Assembly (NCBI GenBank): GCA_013152275.1
Contig: JAADGS010000026.1
Location: forward strand, 89,771 to 153,770
Direction: 5' to 3'
From: Actinomycetota bacterium
GTDB lineage: Bacteria; Actinomycetota; Acidimicrobiia; Spongiisociales; UBA4744
DNA length: 64,000 nt
The translations under genes and the position numbers were made by a program. The notes beneath the pieces are model-generated. The model searched no databases. It saw nothing but the letters and a program-made list of their open reading frames with translations, and was not told the DNA's origin. Positions 18,790 through 26,732 of this stretch are shown piece by piece; position 1 is the first letter of the stretch, and each line of letters starts with the position of its first letter.

Positions 18790-19758
18790 CTACCTTCCGG
18801 GCACGCGGACATGGCGCAGCACCGAGTCGATCACTTCGGCGATCGTGGTTCCGTGCATCAGTGCTTCCGGGCGTAGCACCATGCGATGTTCGAGCACCGG
18901 ACGTGCCAGCTCCTTGATGTCGTCGGGCGTCGCGAAGTCGCGTCGCTGCATGGCGGCGCGGACACGGGCGACGCGCTGGAGGTGTAGCGCGGCGCGGGGA
19001 GAGGCACCGAGGAGGAGTTCTCCATGGCGACGGGTCGCTTCGACCACGTCGACGATGTATCCCTTGAGGGAGCCGGCCACGTGAATGTTACGAGCGATCT
19101 CACTCATTTCCCGGACATCCTCCGCCGTCGCCATCGGTTTGAGGTCGTCGAAACTCGAATGTGTGCCGTGAGTCTCGAGCATTTGTATTTCTTTTCCGTG
19201 TGTCGGATAGCCGACGACGAGCCGCATCATGAATCGATCGAGCTGGGATTCCGGGAGTGGATAGGTTCCTTCATGCTCCAACGGGTTCTGTGTCGCGATC
19301 ACCATGAACGGTGGGGGCAACGGGCGAGTGACACCGTCCACGGTCACCTGGAGTTCTTCCATCGCTTCGAGCAACGCAGCCTGGGTTTTTGGTCCTGCGC
19401 GGTTGATTTCGTCACCGAGAACGATGTTGGCGAAAATCGCTCCGGGTTTGAAGATGAACTCCGTCTTGGCTCTGTCCCAGATCGATACACCGGTGATGTC
19501 CGAAGGGAGAAGATCGGGTGTGAACTGAACGCGATGGAAGCGGCAGTCCAGAGACCTTGCCAGCGACTTGGCAAGGAGCGTCTTTCCGACTCCCGGGACA
19601 TCCTCGATGAGGACGTGGCCTTCTGCCATCAAGGACATGGCGATCAGTTCGATGATCTCACGTTTGCCCTGGATGACGGTTTCCACGTTCGAGACGATCG
19701 CCTCGAACAGGTCGGCGAAGCGGTCGATACGTTCTGGAGCCGGGATCATCGTTGTCAA
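18790..19758 (-). CDS. MoxR-family AAA+ ATPase
   Basis: 322 residues. Walker A is in EDVPGVGKTLLAKSLA (about 52-67), Walker B in IVLGDEINRA, and TQNPLEHEGTYPLPE is the MoxR sensor region. Such ATPases act as chaperones for partner proteins with VWA-like folds, here most likely the DUF58 protein encoded next. I place the start at TTG 19758 because a perfect GGAGGTGAG lies six bases upstream; the ATG nine bases further in is too far from it. The frame continues upstream to 19953 but that part does not look coding. Confidence 0.88.
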   Translation of the reverse strand: MTTMIPAPERIDRFADLFEAIVSNVETVIQGKREIIELIAMSLMAEGHVLIEDVPGVGKTLLAKSLARSLDCRFHRVQFTPDLLPSDITGVSIWDRAKTEFIFKPGAIFANIVLGDEINRAGPKTQAALLEAMEELQVTVDGVTRPLPPPFMVIATQNPLEHEGTYPLPESQLDRFMMRLVVGYPTHGKEIQMLETHGTHSSFDDLKPMATAEDVREMSEIARNIHVAGSLKGYIVDVVEATRRHGELLLGASPRAALHLQRVARVRAAMQRRDFATPDDIKELARPVLEHRMVLRPEALMHGTTIAEVIDSVLRHVRVPGR

Positions 19759-19764
19759 TAGGGT

Positions 19765-19773
19765 CTCACCTCC
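19765..19773 (-). promoter_or_regulatory. Strong ribosome-binding site that fixes the moxR start
   Basis: GGAGGTGAG on the reverse strand ends six bases before a TTG codon (19758). The conserved MoxR sequence begins a few residues later, so this site supports the TTG start. Confidence 0.65.
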
Positions 19774-19953
19774 GCGCCGGAGCCTATCAGCGCGACGGAG
19801 ATGCGTGCAGCGTGCGGAGGGCTCTTGAGGACGAGTAATGGCGACGAAGGCCTCCGTCGGTGGCGAATCCAAACCGGGCGTATTCGAACGATAAAGACCG
19901 AGCGTGAAACTGCGCGGTATGATCAACGTGTCCTGGGGAGCTTGAGGAGGCAC

Positions 19954-20193
19954 GTGGGCGGGGTGAAACGGGCAGTTGTCCGCAGACCTGATCTATGGAT
20001 GGAGGCAGCGCGTTCAGCCTTCGCGTTCGCTCCAAAAGCCTGGTGGAGAAGGTTTCCGTTCCTTCCCATTCCCGAAAGTCGCTATCTCGCGTGGCGCCGT
20101 TTTACGGCGTACGGATCTGTGGACCAGGCACTGTCCGGCGAGGATGTCGTCGCGTATCTCGAGTGGCGGCGTCGGCTGAGGACCTCACGATGA
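19954..20193 (+). CDS. Small conserved-looking basic protein of unknown function
   Basis: About 79 residues, rich in Arg and Trp, with FAPKAWWRRFPFLPIP, ESRYLAWRRFTAYG and VVAYLEWRRRL. I recall similar short actinobacterial proteins with a WWRRPPFLPLP-like core, but no function is known to me. GAGGAGG lies just before a GTG at 19954; a second GTG at 19963 is possible. A TATGAT hexamer at 19918-19923 could be a -10. Its stop overlaps the next gene's ATG (ATGA). Confidence 0.7.
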   Translation: MGGVKRAVVRRPDLWMEAARSAFAFAPKAWWRRFPFLPIPESRYLAWRRFTAYGSVDQALSGEDVVAYLEWRRRLRTSR

Positions 20194-20777
20194 GTGAGGT
20201 GCTCGATCGCGCGATCAGCGAACTCGACGGAGTTGCATCGGCTCAAATCGAGACAGACGGTCGTTCCGTCGTGGGTATCAAGGTCACTCTCGACGAGGGT
20301 GCCGACGAACGAGCCGTCGCGTTGGCAATCGGCAGGATCCTCGAATCACACGGATATCGGTCTCGTGTGGCCCCGGAGCGTGTGAAGGTCGAACCGAGTA
20401 CTCCACCGATGCCGCCCATCGAAGTCGCCACGCGGCCGAAGCTCGAGCATCCGACGAGTCTGGAATCGGTGAGCGTGGAGGAGGACCGGGCCGGTGCGAC
20501 GGTAACGGTCGTGGACTCGGCCGGCGACACCGTGACGCTTCGGGCAGGATCCACGGGCGAAGGACGCAGGAAGGCCATCGTCGACGCCGTGGCCACCTTG
20601 CTCTCCGAGAGCGCTGCTTTGCCTCCGCGTCTCATCGAAGTGACGGAGCGCGAAGACAGCGTGTTGCTGGTCGTCCTCGAGGATGCCGACGGCGCCAGAC
20701 TTGCCGGAGCCTCTGTCATTCGCTCAGGGTTGGACTTCGCCCTCGCCGCTGCGGTGTGGGCGGCTCTCACCGGGTAG
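20190..20777 (+). CDS. Protein of unknown function with two similar alpha/beta halves
   Basis: 195 residues. I do not recognise the family. The first part (ISELDGVASAQIETDGRSVV, then GADERAVALAIGRILESHGY) reads like a small alpha/beta domain. The second part (ATVTVVDSAGDTVTLRAG, then GRRKAIVDAVATLL) resembles the dsRNA- or hotdog-free sensor modules often found as orphan C-terminal domains. A Pro-rich linker near residue 70 joins them. There is no signal peptide or membrane segment. Translation is coupled to the preceding small gene by ATGA, so the two probably act together. Confidence 0.65.
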   Translation: MSEVLDRAISELDGVASAQIETDGRSVVGIKVTLDEGADERAVALAIGRILESHGYRSRVAPERVKVEPSTPPMPPIEVATRPKLEHPTSLESVSVEEDRAGATVTVVDSAGDTVTLRAGSTGEGRRKAIVDAVATLLSESAALPPRLIEVTEREDSVLLVVLEDADGARLAGASVIRSGLDFALAAAVWAALTG

Positions 20778-20897
20778 GAGCGACTCCGAGTGCTCGGCGG
20801 TTGGCGATCGATTGTCGGTCAGATGTGACTCGGAACTGCCGAGGGACCGATCGAGTGCGTGGTTCCCGCCGGCACCGGTGGCAGATGCATGCCGAGT

Positions 20898-21395
20898 CTA
20901 TGCGCTCTGTGCCGGGATGAGCTCGATCACGACGTCCCCTTCGGAGCCGGCAACGATCTGGTCGTCCGGAGAAGCCGGAGTACCCATGGCCCGTTCGTAC
21001 TCGGCTCGGCGGGCGAGGACGTCACGTATGAGCAGTCTGGCGGCATCCACCCGAGCGTCGGCAAGTACTTCGACGTCGGCTTCGGCGGTGCTGATCACCC
21101 TGACGCCGCGATCGCGCAGATCCTGAAGGATGACTTCCTGTATGAGCAAGTCTGAAGAGAATGCTTCGAGTGAGGGAACCACGATCGCATCGGCATGCCC
21201 TGCACCGACGATCTCGAGCAAAGCTCGAAACCCCTCGTCGAGAGGCTCCCCGCTCGGGCTTCTCACATCCTGACACATTGCGAGGAGTTGGTAGCCCTGT
21301 TCGGAGCTCCAGCGTCGAATCCGTTCGGATTGAGCGAAGATCGATCCGCCGTGCGAACGGTCGGAAAGCTCTCTCACATAGCCGACGACTCGCAT
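20898..21395 (-). CDS. Resolvase-like (serine recombinase N-terminal) protein, probably inactive
   Basis: About 165 residues with the fold pattern of serine recombinase catalytic domains: MRVVGYVREL, then SIFAQSERIRRWSSEQGY, a GFRALLEIV helix, and DAIVVPSLEAFSSDLL. In active enzymes the last motif reads LDRLGR or similar with essential arginines; here both are absent, and the serine region (YVRELSDR) is shifted by one residue against YARVST. There is no DNA-binding C-terminal domain. I infer a catalytically dead relative with a regulatory or unknown role. The start at 21395 is chosen because the fold begins there; the frame extends to 21467 through a heptamer repeat. Confidence 0.65.
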   Translation of the reverse strand: MRVVGYVRELSDRSHGGSIFAQSERIRRWSSEQGYQLLAMCQDVRSPSGEPLDEGFRALLEIVGAGHADAIVVPSLEAFSSDLLIQEVILQDLRDRGVRVISTAEADVEVLADARVDAARLLIRDVLARRAEYERAMGTPASPDDQIVAGSEGDVVIELIPAQSA

Positions 21396-21453
21396 ACGCT
21401 GAGTCTTGCCCCGGTCACGCTCCGTGTCAAGGACTTGTCGCTTCGGTGCCCAC

Positions 21454-21474
21454 CAGTCATCAGCCATCAGTCGT
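21454..21474. repeat. Three tandem 7-bp units (CAGTCAT family)
   Basis: CAGTCAT, CAGCCAT and CAGTCGT follow each other without gaps. It has the same period as the TTCGTAT element elsewhere in the window but is a different sequence. It lies in the gap between the resolvase-like gene and the universal stress gene. Confidence 0.5.
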
Positions 21475-21524
21475 CGGTAGTTCAGACGGTGCCCTCTTGC
21501 AGGGAACGCTCTGCTGTCTGATGT

Positions 21525-22040
21525 CTAGATGCGAATCAGGAGCACTGGGCATGGGGCACGTCTCGCCAGCCGAGTACTCGTGGAGCCGAGGAGCCCTTCG
21601 AACATTCCGCGGCCATGCGCTCCGGCACAGAGCAGGTCTACGTGCTCACGTTCAACCGCCTCGAGGATCGGGCGTGTGGGATCCGCGCCCTCTACGGCGA
21701 CGGCCTCGGCGTTGAGTCCGGCCTCGGTGAGTGCTTGAACGAGCGGTTCGGCTCTCCGCTCCCGCTGGTCGTCGACGTAGCGGGCGAGGATCGTGTCGTC
21801 TCCCGGCCAGTTGGGAGAGAGTGTGGTGATCGGTGTCGGAGATACGTATTCGTCGTCCGTGTCGGCTCCCTGAAGGACGTCCCGCTGTTCGAACAGTGCT
21901 CGCAGATCTGAGAGGAGAGAGCGTGGAATCTCTACGACCGTGAGCACCGTCACGCGATCGTCGGGTCTGATGAGATGTTTGAGGAAGTCGGCCGTCTTGC
22001 CGGGATCGAGACTGCCGTCGGTGGCGACCATGATGTGCAT
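21525..22040 (-). CDS. Universal stress protein (UspA family)
   Basis: 171 residues, single Usp domain: MHIMVATDGSLD at the start and GAHGRGMFEGLLGSTSTRLA near the end, then CPVLLIRI. The terminal motif usually reads G-2x-G-9x-G-S/T in ATP-binding members; here there are eight residues between the second and third glycines, so nucleotide binding may be altered. Such proteins are cytoplasmic stress factors with no single reaction. It is read in the same direction as the resolvase-like gene about 130 bases downstream. Confidence 0.88.
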   Translation of the reverse strand: MHIMVATDGSLDPGKTADFLKHLIRPDDRVTVLTVVEIPRSLLSDLRALFEQRDVLQGADTDDEYVSPTPITTLSPNWPGDDTILARYVDDQRERRAEPLVQALTEAGLNAEAVAVEGADPTRPILEAVEREHVDLLCAGAHGRGMFEGLLGSTSTRLARRAPCPVLLIRI

Positions 22041-22222
22041 GAGGTACTCCCGCGGAATGGGCTGGCTCTCAGCCTAGTGTGCAAGGGCCGGTCGGCATGC
22101 ACAGAATGTCCGTGAGGTCCTCGTTTCGGTTACCGGTCGGCAGCCATCGGCCGCGGACCGAGGCCTCCTCGTTCGGCAAGCCGAGGCATGCAGCACAGGG
22201 CACAAGGCGCGGAGCAGTGCTG

Positions 22223-22921
22223 TCAGCTCGCGTCGATGCCCGTCCACGGGTCGCTTCCGATCCAGTCGCGCGCATCGAAGCGGGATCCGGTTGGTTCGTC
22301 GACCTGAGCATGCGCAAGCCGGAGGAAGATCGGAGTGATCTCCATGGGTGTCGGAAGTCGGGTCGGATCCTCGTGCGGAAACGCCGCTGCACGCATCCGG
22401 GTCGCAGTCCCTCCGGGGTTGACCGAGTAGACCTTTCCGTTGAGGGTCCACTCGTCTGCAAGAACCTCCAGCCATCCCTCCAGAGCAAACTTGGAAACGG
22501 CGTAGGCTCCCCAACCTTTCCTGCCGACTCTTCCCACGGAACTGGAGACACCGATGACGGTCGGGAAGGGGCCGTAGTGAGCGGCCAGGGTTCGATGCAG
22601 AAGCTGAACGGCCACGATGTTCACTTCGAGGACTCGCCGGAAGGCCTGCTCCGGATAGTGTGCGAGTTCGGTTCGAGGGGGACCGAGAACACCTGCAGCG
22701 TGGACGACGACATCGATACTCTCGCCTTGGAGCGCTTCCACGATCTTTGCCCGAGTCTCCGCGATCGTGATGTCCCCGGAGATCGATCGCGCATCTTCTG
22801 TCTGTTCGGTGCGCGCCACCGACCACACATCGGCCCCTTCGTCGCGATACGCGTCAACGAGGGCCCTCCCGATGCCGGAAGAGCTGCCGGTCACGAGGAT
22901 TCGACGTCCGACGAGATGCAT
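22223..22921 (-). CDS. Short-chain dehydrogenase/reductase
   Basis: 232 residues. VTGSSSGIGRAL at residues 10-21 is the nucleotide-binding motif, NIVAVQLL and GVSSSVGRVG contain the central Asn and Ser, and YAVSKFALEG holds the catalytic Tyr and Lys (about 152-156). The start at ATG 22921 is set by the first beta strand (GRRILVTG); upstream sequence in frame overlaps the mraZ promoter. The substrate is unknown. It is divergent from the dcw cluster. Confidence 0.87.
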   Translation of the reverse strand: MHLVGRRILVTGSSSGIGRALVDAYRDEGADVWSVARTEQTEDARSISGDITIAETRAKIVEALQGESIDVVVHAAGVLGPPRTELAHYPEQAFRRVLEVNIVAVQLLHRTLAAHYGPFPTVIGVSSSVGRVGRKGWGAYAVSKFALEGWLEVLADEWTLNGKVYSVNPGGTATRMRAAAFPHEDPTRLPTPMEITPIFLRLAHAQVDEPTGSRFDARDWIGSDPWTGIDAS

Positions 22922-22977
22922 CGTGCTCAGCTTACGGTACGTCCGGCCACACGATGGGGCATGGGGGAGCGAGGTGG

Positions 22978-23006
22978 TTGACATGTGGCGCGAAATGGGC
23001 CATAGT
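22978..23006 (+). promoter_or_regulatory. Candidate promoter of the dcw cluster (Pmra)
   Basis: TTGACA (22978-22983) and CATAGT (23001-23006) are separated by 17 bases, 46 bases before the mraZ GTG. The -35 is a perfect consensus. The -10 lies inside the MraZ box array, so MraZ binding should block RNA polymerase. Confidence 0.65.
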
Positions 23007-23020
23007 GGGGCACAGTGGAG
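22996..23020. promoter_or_regulatory. MraZ operator: three 10-bp-spaced TGGNN boxes
   Basis: TGGGC, TGGGG and TGGAG begin at 22996, 23006 and 23016, each followed by five other bases. This is the TGGGN-N5 direct-repeat arrangement described for MraZ in E. coli, with one mismatch in the third box. The boxes cover the -10 of the candidate promoter, consistent with autorepression. Confidence 0.7.
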
Positions 23021-23051
23021 GACCGTAGATGCAATTATCGGAGACTGAGCC

Positions 23052-23483
23052 GTGTTCCTCGGTGAGCATCGGCACACGCTCGACCCGAAGGGGCGCGTCG
23101 TGCTGCCCGCCGAGTTTCGTGCTGAGCTCGCCGACGGTTGCGTCGTCACCAAGGGGCAGGAGCGATGCCTCTACATCTTTCCTCTCGACCGATGGGCCGA
23201 AGAGGTGGAGAGATTGAATCGCCTGCCCCGCACGAACAGAAAGGTCCGCGCCTATACACGTTCGGTGTTTGCCGGTGCCAAGAAGGACACCCCTGATCGG
23301 CAAGGGCGGATCATGCTTCCCGAACGTCTTCGCGAATACGCCGCTCTCAACCGAGAGGCTGTCGTGGTGGGTGTTGCGGACCGCATTGAAATCTGGAACC
23401 AGGAGAGCTGGGAGCAGCTCTCGTCCGAAGCCGACAATTACTACGCAGACATCGAGGAGGAGTTCGGCATCGAAGGAATCTAG
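23052..23483 (+). CDS. mraZ: MraZ transcriptional regulator
   Basis: 143 residues with two AbrB-like halves: HTLDPKGRVVLPAEFR (about 8-23) and DTPDRQGRIMLPERLRE (about 80-96), each with the DxxxR pattern used for DNA contact. MraZ forms a ring that binds repeats upstream of its own gene and controls the division and cell wall cluster. The GTG at 23052 follows GGAG at seven bases. It is the first gene of the dcw cluster. Confidence 0.95.
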   Translation: MFLGEHRHTLDPKGRVVLPAEFRAELADGCVVTKGQERCLYIFPLDRWAEEVERLNRLPRTNRKVRAYTRSVFAGAKKDTPDRQGRIMLPERLREYAALNREAVVVGVADRIEIWNQESWEQLSSEADNYYADIEEEFGIEGI

Positions 23484-23582
23484 GCGCACCCAGGACTGGT
23501 GCATCGCCAGCCCCCCGGAACCATGAGGAAAGCCCCTTACTCCGCCCGCTTCCCAATGGTGCCAGCGCCCGGGGGGCTGGCA
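23484..23582 (+). ncRNA. Structured leader before rsmH, candidate mraW RNA motif
   Basis: A 12-bp perfect stem pairs CCAGCCCCCCGG (23507-23518) with CCGGGGGGCTGG (23569-23580). Inside, ACCAT (23520-23524) pairs with ATGGT (23556-23560), and GGAA...GC with GC...TTCC extends the hairpin. The 3' arm carries the G-rich stretch that would serve as rsmH ribosome-binding site and ends two bases before its ATG. A conserved mraW RNA motif upstream of this gene has been described in actinobacteria; I match it by location and shape, not by a covariance search. Confidence 0.65.
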
Positions 23583-24497
23583 ATGAATCAGACACCGGAC
23601 AAGAATCGATATCACAGGCCCGTCATGGTCGACGAGGTCGTTGAAATGTTGCGTCCCATTCCGGATGGCATCATCGTGGATGCCACCTACGGCGGCGGCG
23701 GCCACAGTCGAGCCCTGACCAGGCAACTGGGCCATCCGATCCTCGCGATCGACAGGGATCCGGATGCCGTTGCTCTCTCCGCCGGGGTCCGCGCACGAAA
23801 CTTCCGAGATCTCGCGACCTTGCTCGAGGAGGAAGGTGTCGAGGAGATCTCTGGTGCCTTGTTCGATCTGGGCGTTTCTTCACATCAACTCGACGAACCG
23901 ACTCGCGGCTTCTCGTATCGAACCCACGGACCCCTGGACATGCGTATGGGGCCGGACGCGACGACGGCTGCGGCCGAGATGGTCAACGAGTGGGACGAGA
24001 ACGACCTCGCGCGCATCTTGCGGACATTGGGTGAGGAACGATTCGCCGGCCGTATCGCAAGGGCCATCGTCCGGGCGCGCCCGATCCGAGACACCGTGCA
24101 ACTCGCGGACGTTGTACGCGATGCCATCCCTGCAGCGACCCGCCGAACCGGTGGACATCCGGCCCGTCGCACGTTTCAGGCCCTCAGGATCGCCGTCAAC
24201 GACGAGCTCGAAGCGCTCGAGGCGGGGCTCGACACTGCAATCGACTCGCTGACCCCCGGAGGCCGGTGCGTGGTGATCTCCTACCACTCTCTCGAAGATC
24301 GCATCGTCAAGCGCCGGTTCCTCAGTGGCGGCCAGGGATGTGTGTGTCCTCCCGATCTGCCGGTATGCGGATGTGGCCAGAGCGCGGAACTCCGCATTCT
24401 GACGCGGCGACCGGTGACACCTCGAGCAGAGGAAATCACCGATAACCCGAGAGCGCGCAGTGCGAAGCTTCGGGCTGTCGAGAAGGCCGCGGCATGA
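23583..24497 (+). CDS. rsmH: 16S rRNA (cytosine-1402-N4)-methyltransferase
   Basis: 304 residues. SAM-dependent methylation of C1402 in the ribosomal decoding centre. Family motifs are HRPVMVDEVV, DATYGGGGHSRA, LFDLGVSSHQLDEPTRGFSY and ISYHSLEDRIVKRRF, with a GCVCPPDLPVCGC segment near the C-terminus. ATG 23583 begins right before the conserved HRPVM; the frame open upstream to 23499 corresponds to the hairpin leader. It overlaps ftsL by four bases. Confidence 0.95.
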   Translation: MNQTPDKNRYHRPVMVDEVVEMLRPIPDGIIVDATYGGGGHSRALTRQLGHPILAIDRDPDAVALSAGVRARNFRDLATLLEEEGVEEISGALFDLGVSSHQLDEPTRGFSYRTHGPLDMRMGPDATTAAAEMVNEWDENDLARILRTLGEERFAGRIARAIVRARPIRDTVQLADVVRDAIPAATRRTGGHPARRTFQALRIAVNDELEALEAGLDTAIDSLTPGGRCVVISYHSLEDRIVKRRFLSGGQGCVCPPDLPVCGCGQSAELRILTRRPVTPRAEEITDNPRARSAKLRAVEKAAA

Positions 24498-24898
24498 CGG
24501 CTCGACCAGAGAGCGTTCCCCAGGCGGGAGGCCGACTGAAGGTTATTGTCGGCAGGCGATCGGTGCGGCCGAGAGTCGGCACGTGGGTGCTGTTCACGGT
24601 GCTTGCCATCGGACTCTTCTTCGCTCTCATCCTTTCTCGTGTGGCGCTGGACAAGCCGGCACTCGAACTGAATGATCTCTCCAAACAGATCGAGGCCGAG
24701 CAGGTCCAGTACCAGCAGCTACGCCTCGAGGTCGCGCGCCTGCAGGCTCCGGAGCGCATCGTCCCACTCGCGGAGGAGTTGGGACTGACATACCCCGAGC
24801 AGGTCCGCGTTGTCATTGCCGACGGTGTGGGCGACCGCCGGCCTCCAACCGAGGACCGCTTCGCCGATGTGAAGTCGATTCTCACCGCATCGCCATGA
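24494..24898 (+). CDS. ftsL: FtsL-like division protein
   Basis: 134 residues: a basic cytoplasmic N-terminus, one membrane helix (about 30-49, WVLFTVLAIGLFFALIL), then a heptad-rich extracytoplasmic segment (LNDLSKQIEAEQVQYQQLRL, about 58-77) as in FtsL/DivIC coiled coils. FtsL would bridge FtsQ and the FtsWI synthase at the septum. Sequence similarity in this family is low; the call rests on topology and position between rsmH and ftsI. Confidence 0.82.
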   Translation: MTARPESVPQAGGRLKVIVGRRSVRPRVGTWVLFTVLAIGLFFALILSRVALDKPALELNDLSKQIEAEQVQYQQLRLEVARLQAPERIVPLAEELGLTYPEQVRVVIADGVGDRRPPTEDRFADVKSILTASP

Positions 24899-24989
24899 GG
24901 ATTACCGGAACCAGTGCTGGCGGCCGGAGCCTCGCGGAGAGAGTGTCCCCGGAGGCGCTCACCGCGATCTTTCGGCCGCGGAGCTAGTC

Positions 24990-26732
24990 ATGGGCGGTGG
25001 GCCGGGAGGCCGCCGCTCGGGCCGAGGACGTTTGCTCGTCGTGGCGGTGGTGATACTCCTTGCCTGGTTCGGCGTGGGCATGCGCCTGTTTCAGCTACAG
25101 ATCGTCCAAGCGGCGGATCTCAAGGAGATGGGCCTCGAGCAGAGGGCGAAGGTCAAGGTGCTCGCTGCCGAGCGCGGCACGATCTATGACAGGGATGGGC
25201 GTGAGCTGGCCATCACCGTCCAGGGTAAGACGATCGGTGCGGATACGAAACATCTCCAGCAGCCGACCCAGGTCGCCGAGCTTCTGGCCGTTACCCTGGG
25301 TCTCGATCAGGCGCAGGTGCTGGCGACCCTTCGGTCCGGTCGAAGATGGGTGACGGTCGCACGTCAGATCGATGCCGAGACCGCGGCGCAGGTGGAGAGA
25401 CTCGAACTGCCCGGCATCTACTCGTATCCCGAAGCCATGCGTGTCTACCCCGAAGGGTCCCTGGCCGCGCAAGTCCTCGGCTTCGTCGACCCCGACGGCA
25501 ACGGTCTCGAAGGTCTCGAGTACCGATACGACAAGCAACTCAGCGGCACACCGGGAGAGGTCCGATTCGAGCAGGGCCTGGACGGGAATGTGATCCCCCA
25601 GGGCCAGTACGATGTTCGCCCTGCCATTCCTGGCAGCGATCTGGTGACAACGATCGACCGAGATATCGAGTTCATCGCCGAGCGCGAGTGCAAGGCGACA
25701 CTCGAACGGACGGAAGCGGAACGCTGCACGGCCGTCGTGCTCGATCCCTCCACCGGAGAAGTACTGGCCATCGCGGTAGTACCGGGTTTCGACCCCAACG
25801 ATCGCAGCGCATCCACTCCAGACAGGTGGGTGAACTGGGCGGTGCTCGGTACCTATGAGCCGGGAAGCACCGAGAAGCTCATCACGATCGCCGCGGCCCT
25901 CGAGGAGCGTGCGGTCAACGCCGCCACGACGTTCGAGGTCCCAGATGTGATCGAGGTGGTGGATGGAGCCTGCGAAGGCCGTTTCAGCACCGCGGGTGAC
26001 CAGATCAACGGTTGCTACCACGATGCGGAGCGACATCCGACCGAAATCCTCAGCGTGAAAGACATCGTGACCAGATCGTCGAACGTCGGGACGATTCTCA
26101 TCGGTCAACGGCTCGGTGACTCGAATCTCGCACGCTACATCGATGCGTTCGGCCTCGGCAGGAAGACCGGAGCGGATGTTCCCGGAGAGTCCACAGGCAG
26201 ACTGAACCTCGACCCGACCTGCCCTTCCTGCTTTGCCTCTGCAGCCATCGGCTACGCGGTCTCGGTGACTCCGCTTCAGATGGCAGCGGCCTATGGAGCG
26301 GTAGCCAACGACGGGATCTGGGTCCAACCGCATCTCGTCCGTGAACTCGTCGATGGGTCCGGAGTCCACCGTCCGATAGCGCCCGAGGAACGGCGAGTCG
26401 TCTCGGTCGACACGGCCCGCGTCATGAGATCTCTCCTTCGCAATGTGGTGGAGAGCAGCGAAGGAACAGGCGGGAAGGCGCGAATCCCCGGCTACACGGC
26501 GGCAGGGAAGACCGGCACCGCCCGCAAGTTCGTGGAAGGAGAGGGCTATACGGACGACTACGTGGTGAGCTTCGTCGGGATGGCCCCGGCGAGCAATCCT
26601 CGGATCGTTGTCGCGGTTGTCGTCGACTCGCCCAAAGTGGGTTCGAGCGGCGGCAGGGTCGCTGCACCGGCATTCTCCAAGATTGCCGAAGACACGCTGC
26701 ACCGACTTGGAGTGCCTCCCGATGCCTCCTGA
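24990..26732 (+). CDS. ftsI: Septal peptidoglycan transpeptidase (class B PBP, FtsI/PBP3)
   Basis: 580 residues. One membrane helix (about 14-33) and a dimerisation region with ERGTIYDRDGRELA (about 61-74) precede a transpeptidase domain with SxxK in GSTEK (Ser near 293), SxN in RSSNVG (near 363) and KTG in AGKTGTA (near 507). No PASTA repeats follow. It cross-links septal peptidoglycan together with FtsW. An in-frame TAG just upstream makes ATG 24990 the first possible start. It ends within the start of murE. Confidence 0.95.
   Translation: MGGGPGGRRSGRGRLLVVAVVILLAWFGVGMRLFQLQIVQAADLKEMGLEQRAKVKVLAAERGTIYDRDGRELAITVQGKTIGADTKHLQQPTQVAELLAVTLGLDQAQVLATLRSGRRWVTVARQIDAETAAQVERLELPGIYSYPEAMRVYPEGSLAAQVLGFVDPDGNGLEGLEYRYDKQLSGTPGEVRFEQGLDGNVIPQGQYDVRPAIPGSDLVTTIDRDIEFIAERECKATLERTEAERCTAVVLDPSTGEVLAIAVVPGFDPNDRSASTPDRWVNWAVLGTYEPGSTEKLITIAAALEERAVNAATTFEVPDVIEVVDGACEGRFSTAGDQINGCYHDAERHPTEILSVKDIVTRSSNVGTILIGQRLGDSNLARYIDAFGLGRKTGADVPGESTGRLNLDPTCPSCFASAAIGYAVSVTPLQMAAAYGAVANDGIWVQPHLVRELVDGSGVHRPIAPEERRVVSVDTARVMRSLLRNVVESSEGTGGKARIPGYTAAGKTGTARKFVEGEGYTDDYVVSFVGMAPASNPRIVVAVVVDSPKVGSSGGRVAAPAFSKIAEDTLHRLGVPPDAS

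Noticed and set aside
19759..19953. Upstream extension of moxR in the same frame
   Set aside because: A strong ribosome-binding site and the start of homology place the start at 19758; the extension resembles random coding.
25095..26702. 535-codon open frame opposite ftsI
   Set aside because: It lies wholly within ftsI on the other strand, with no motifs.
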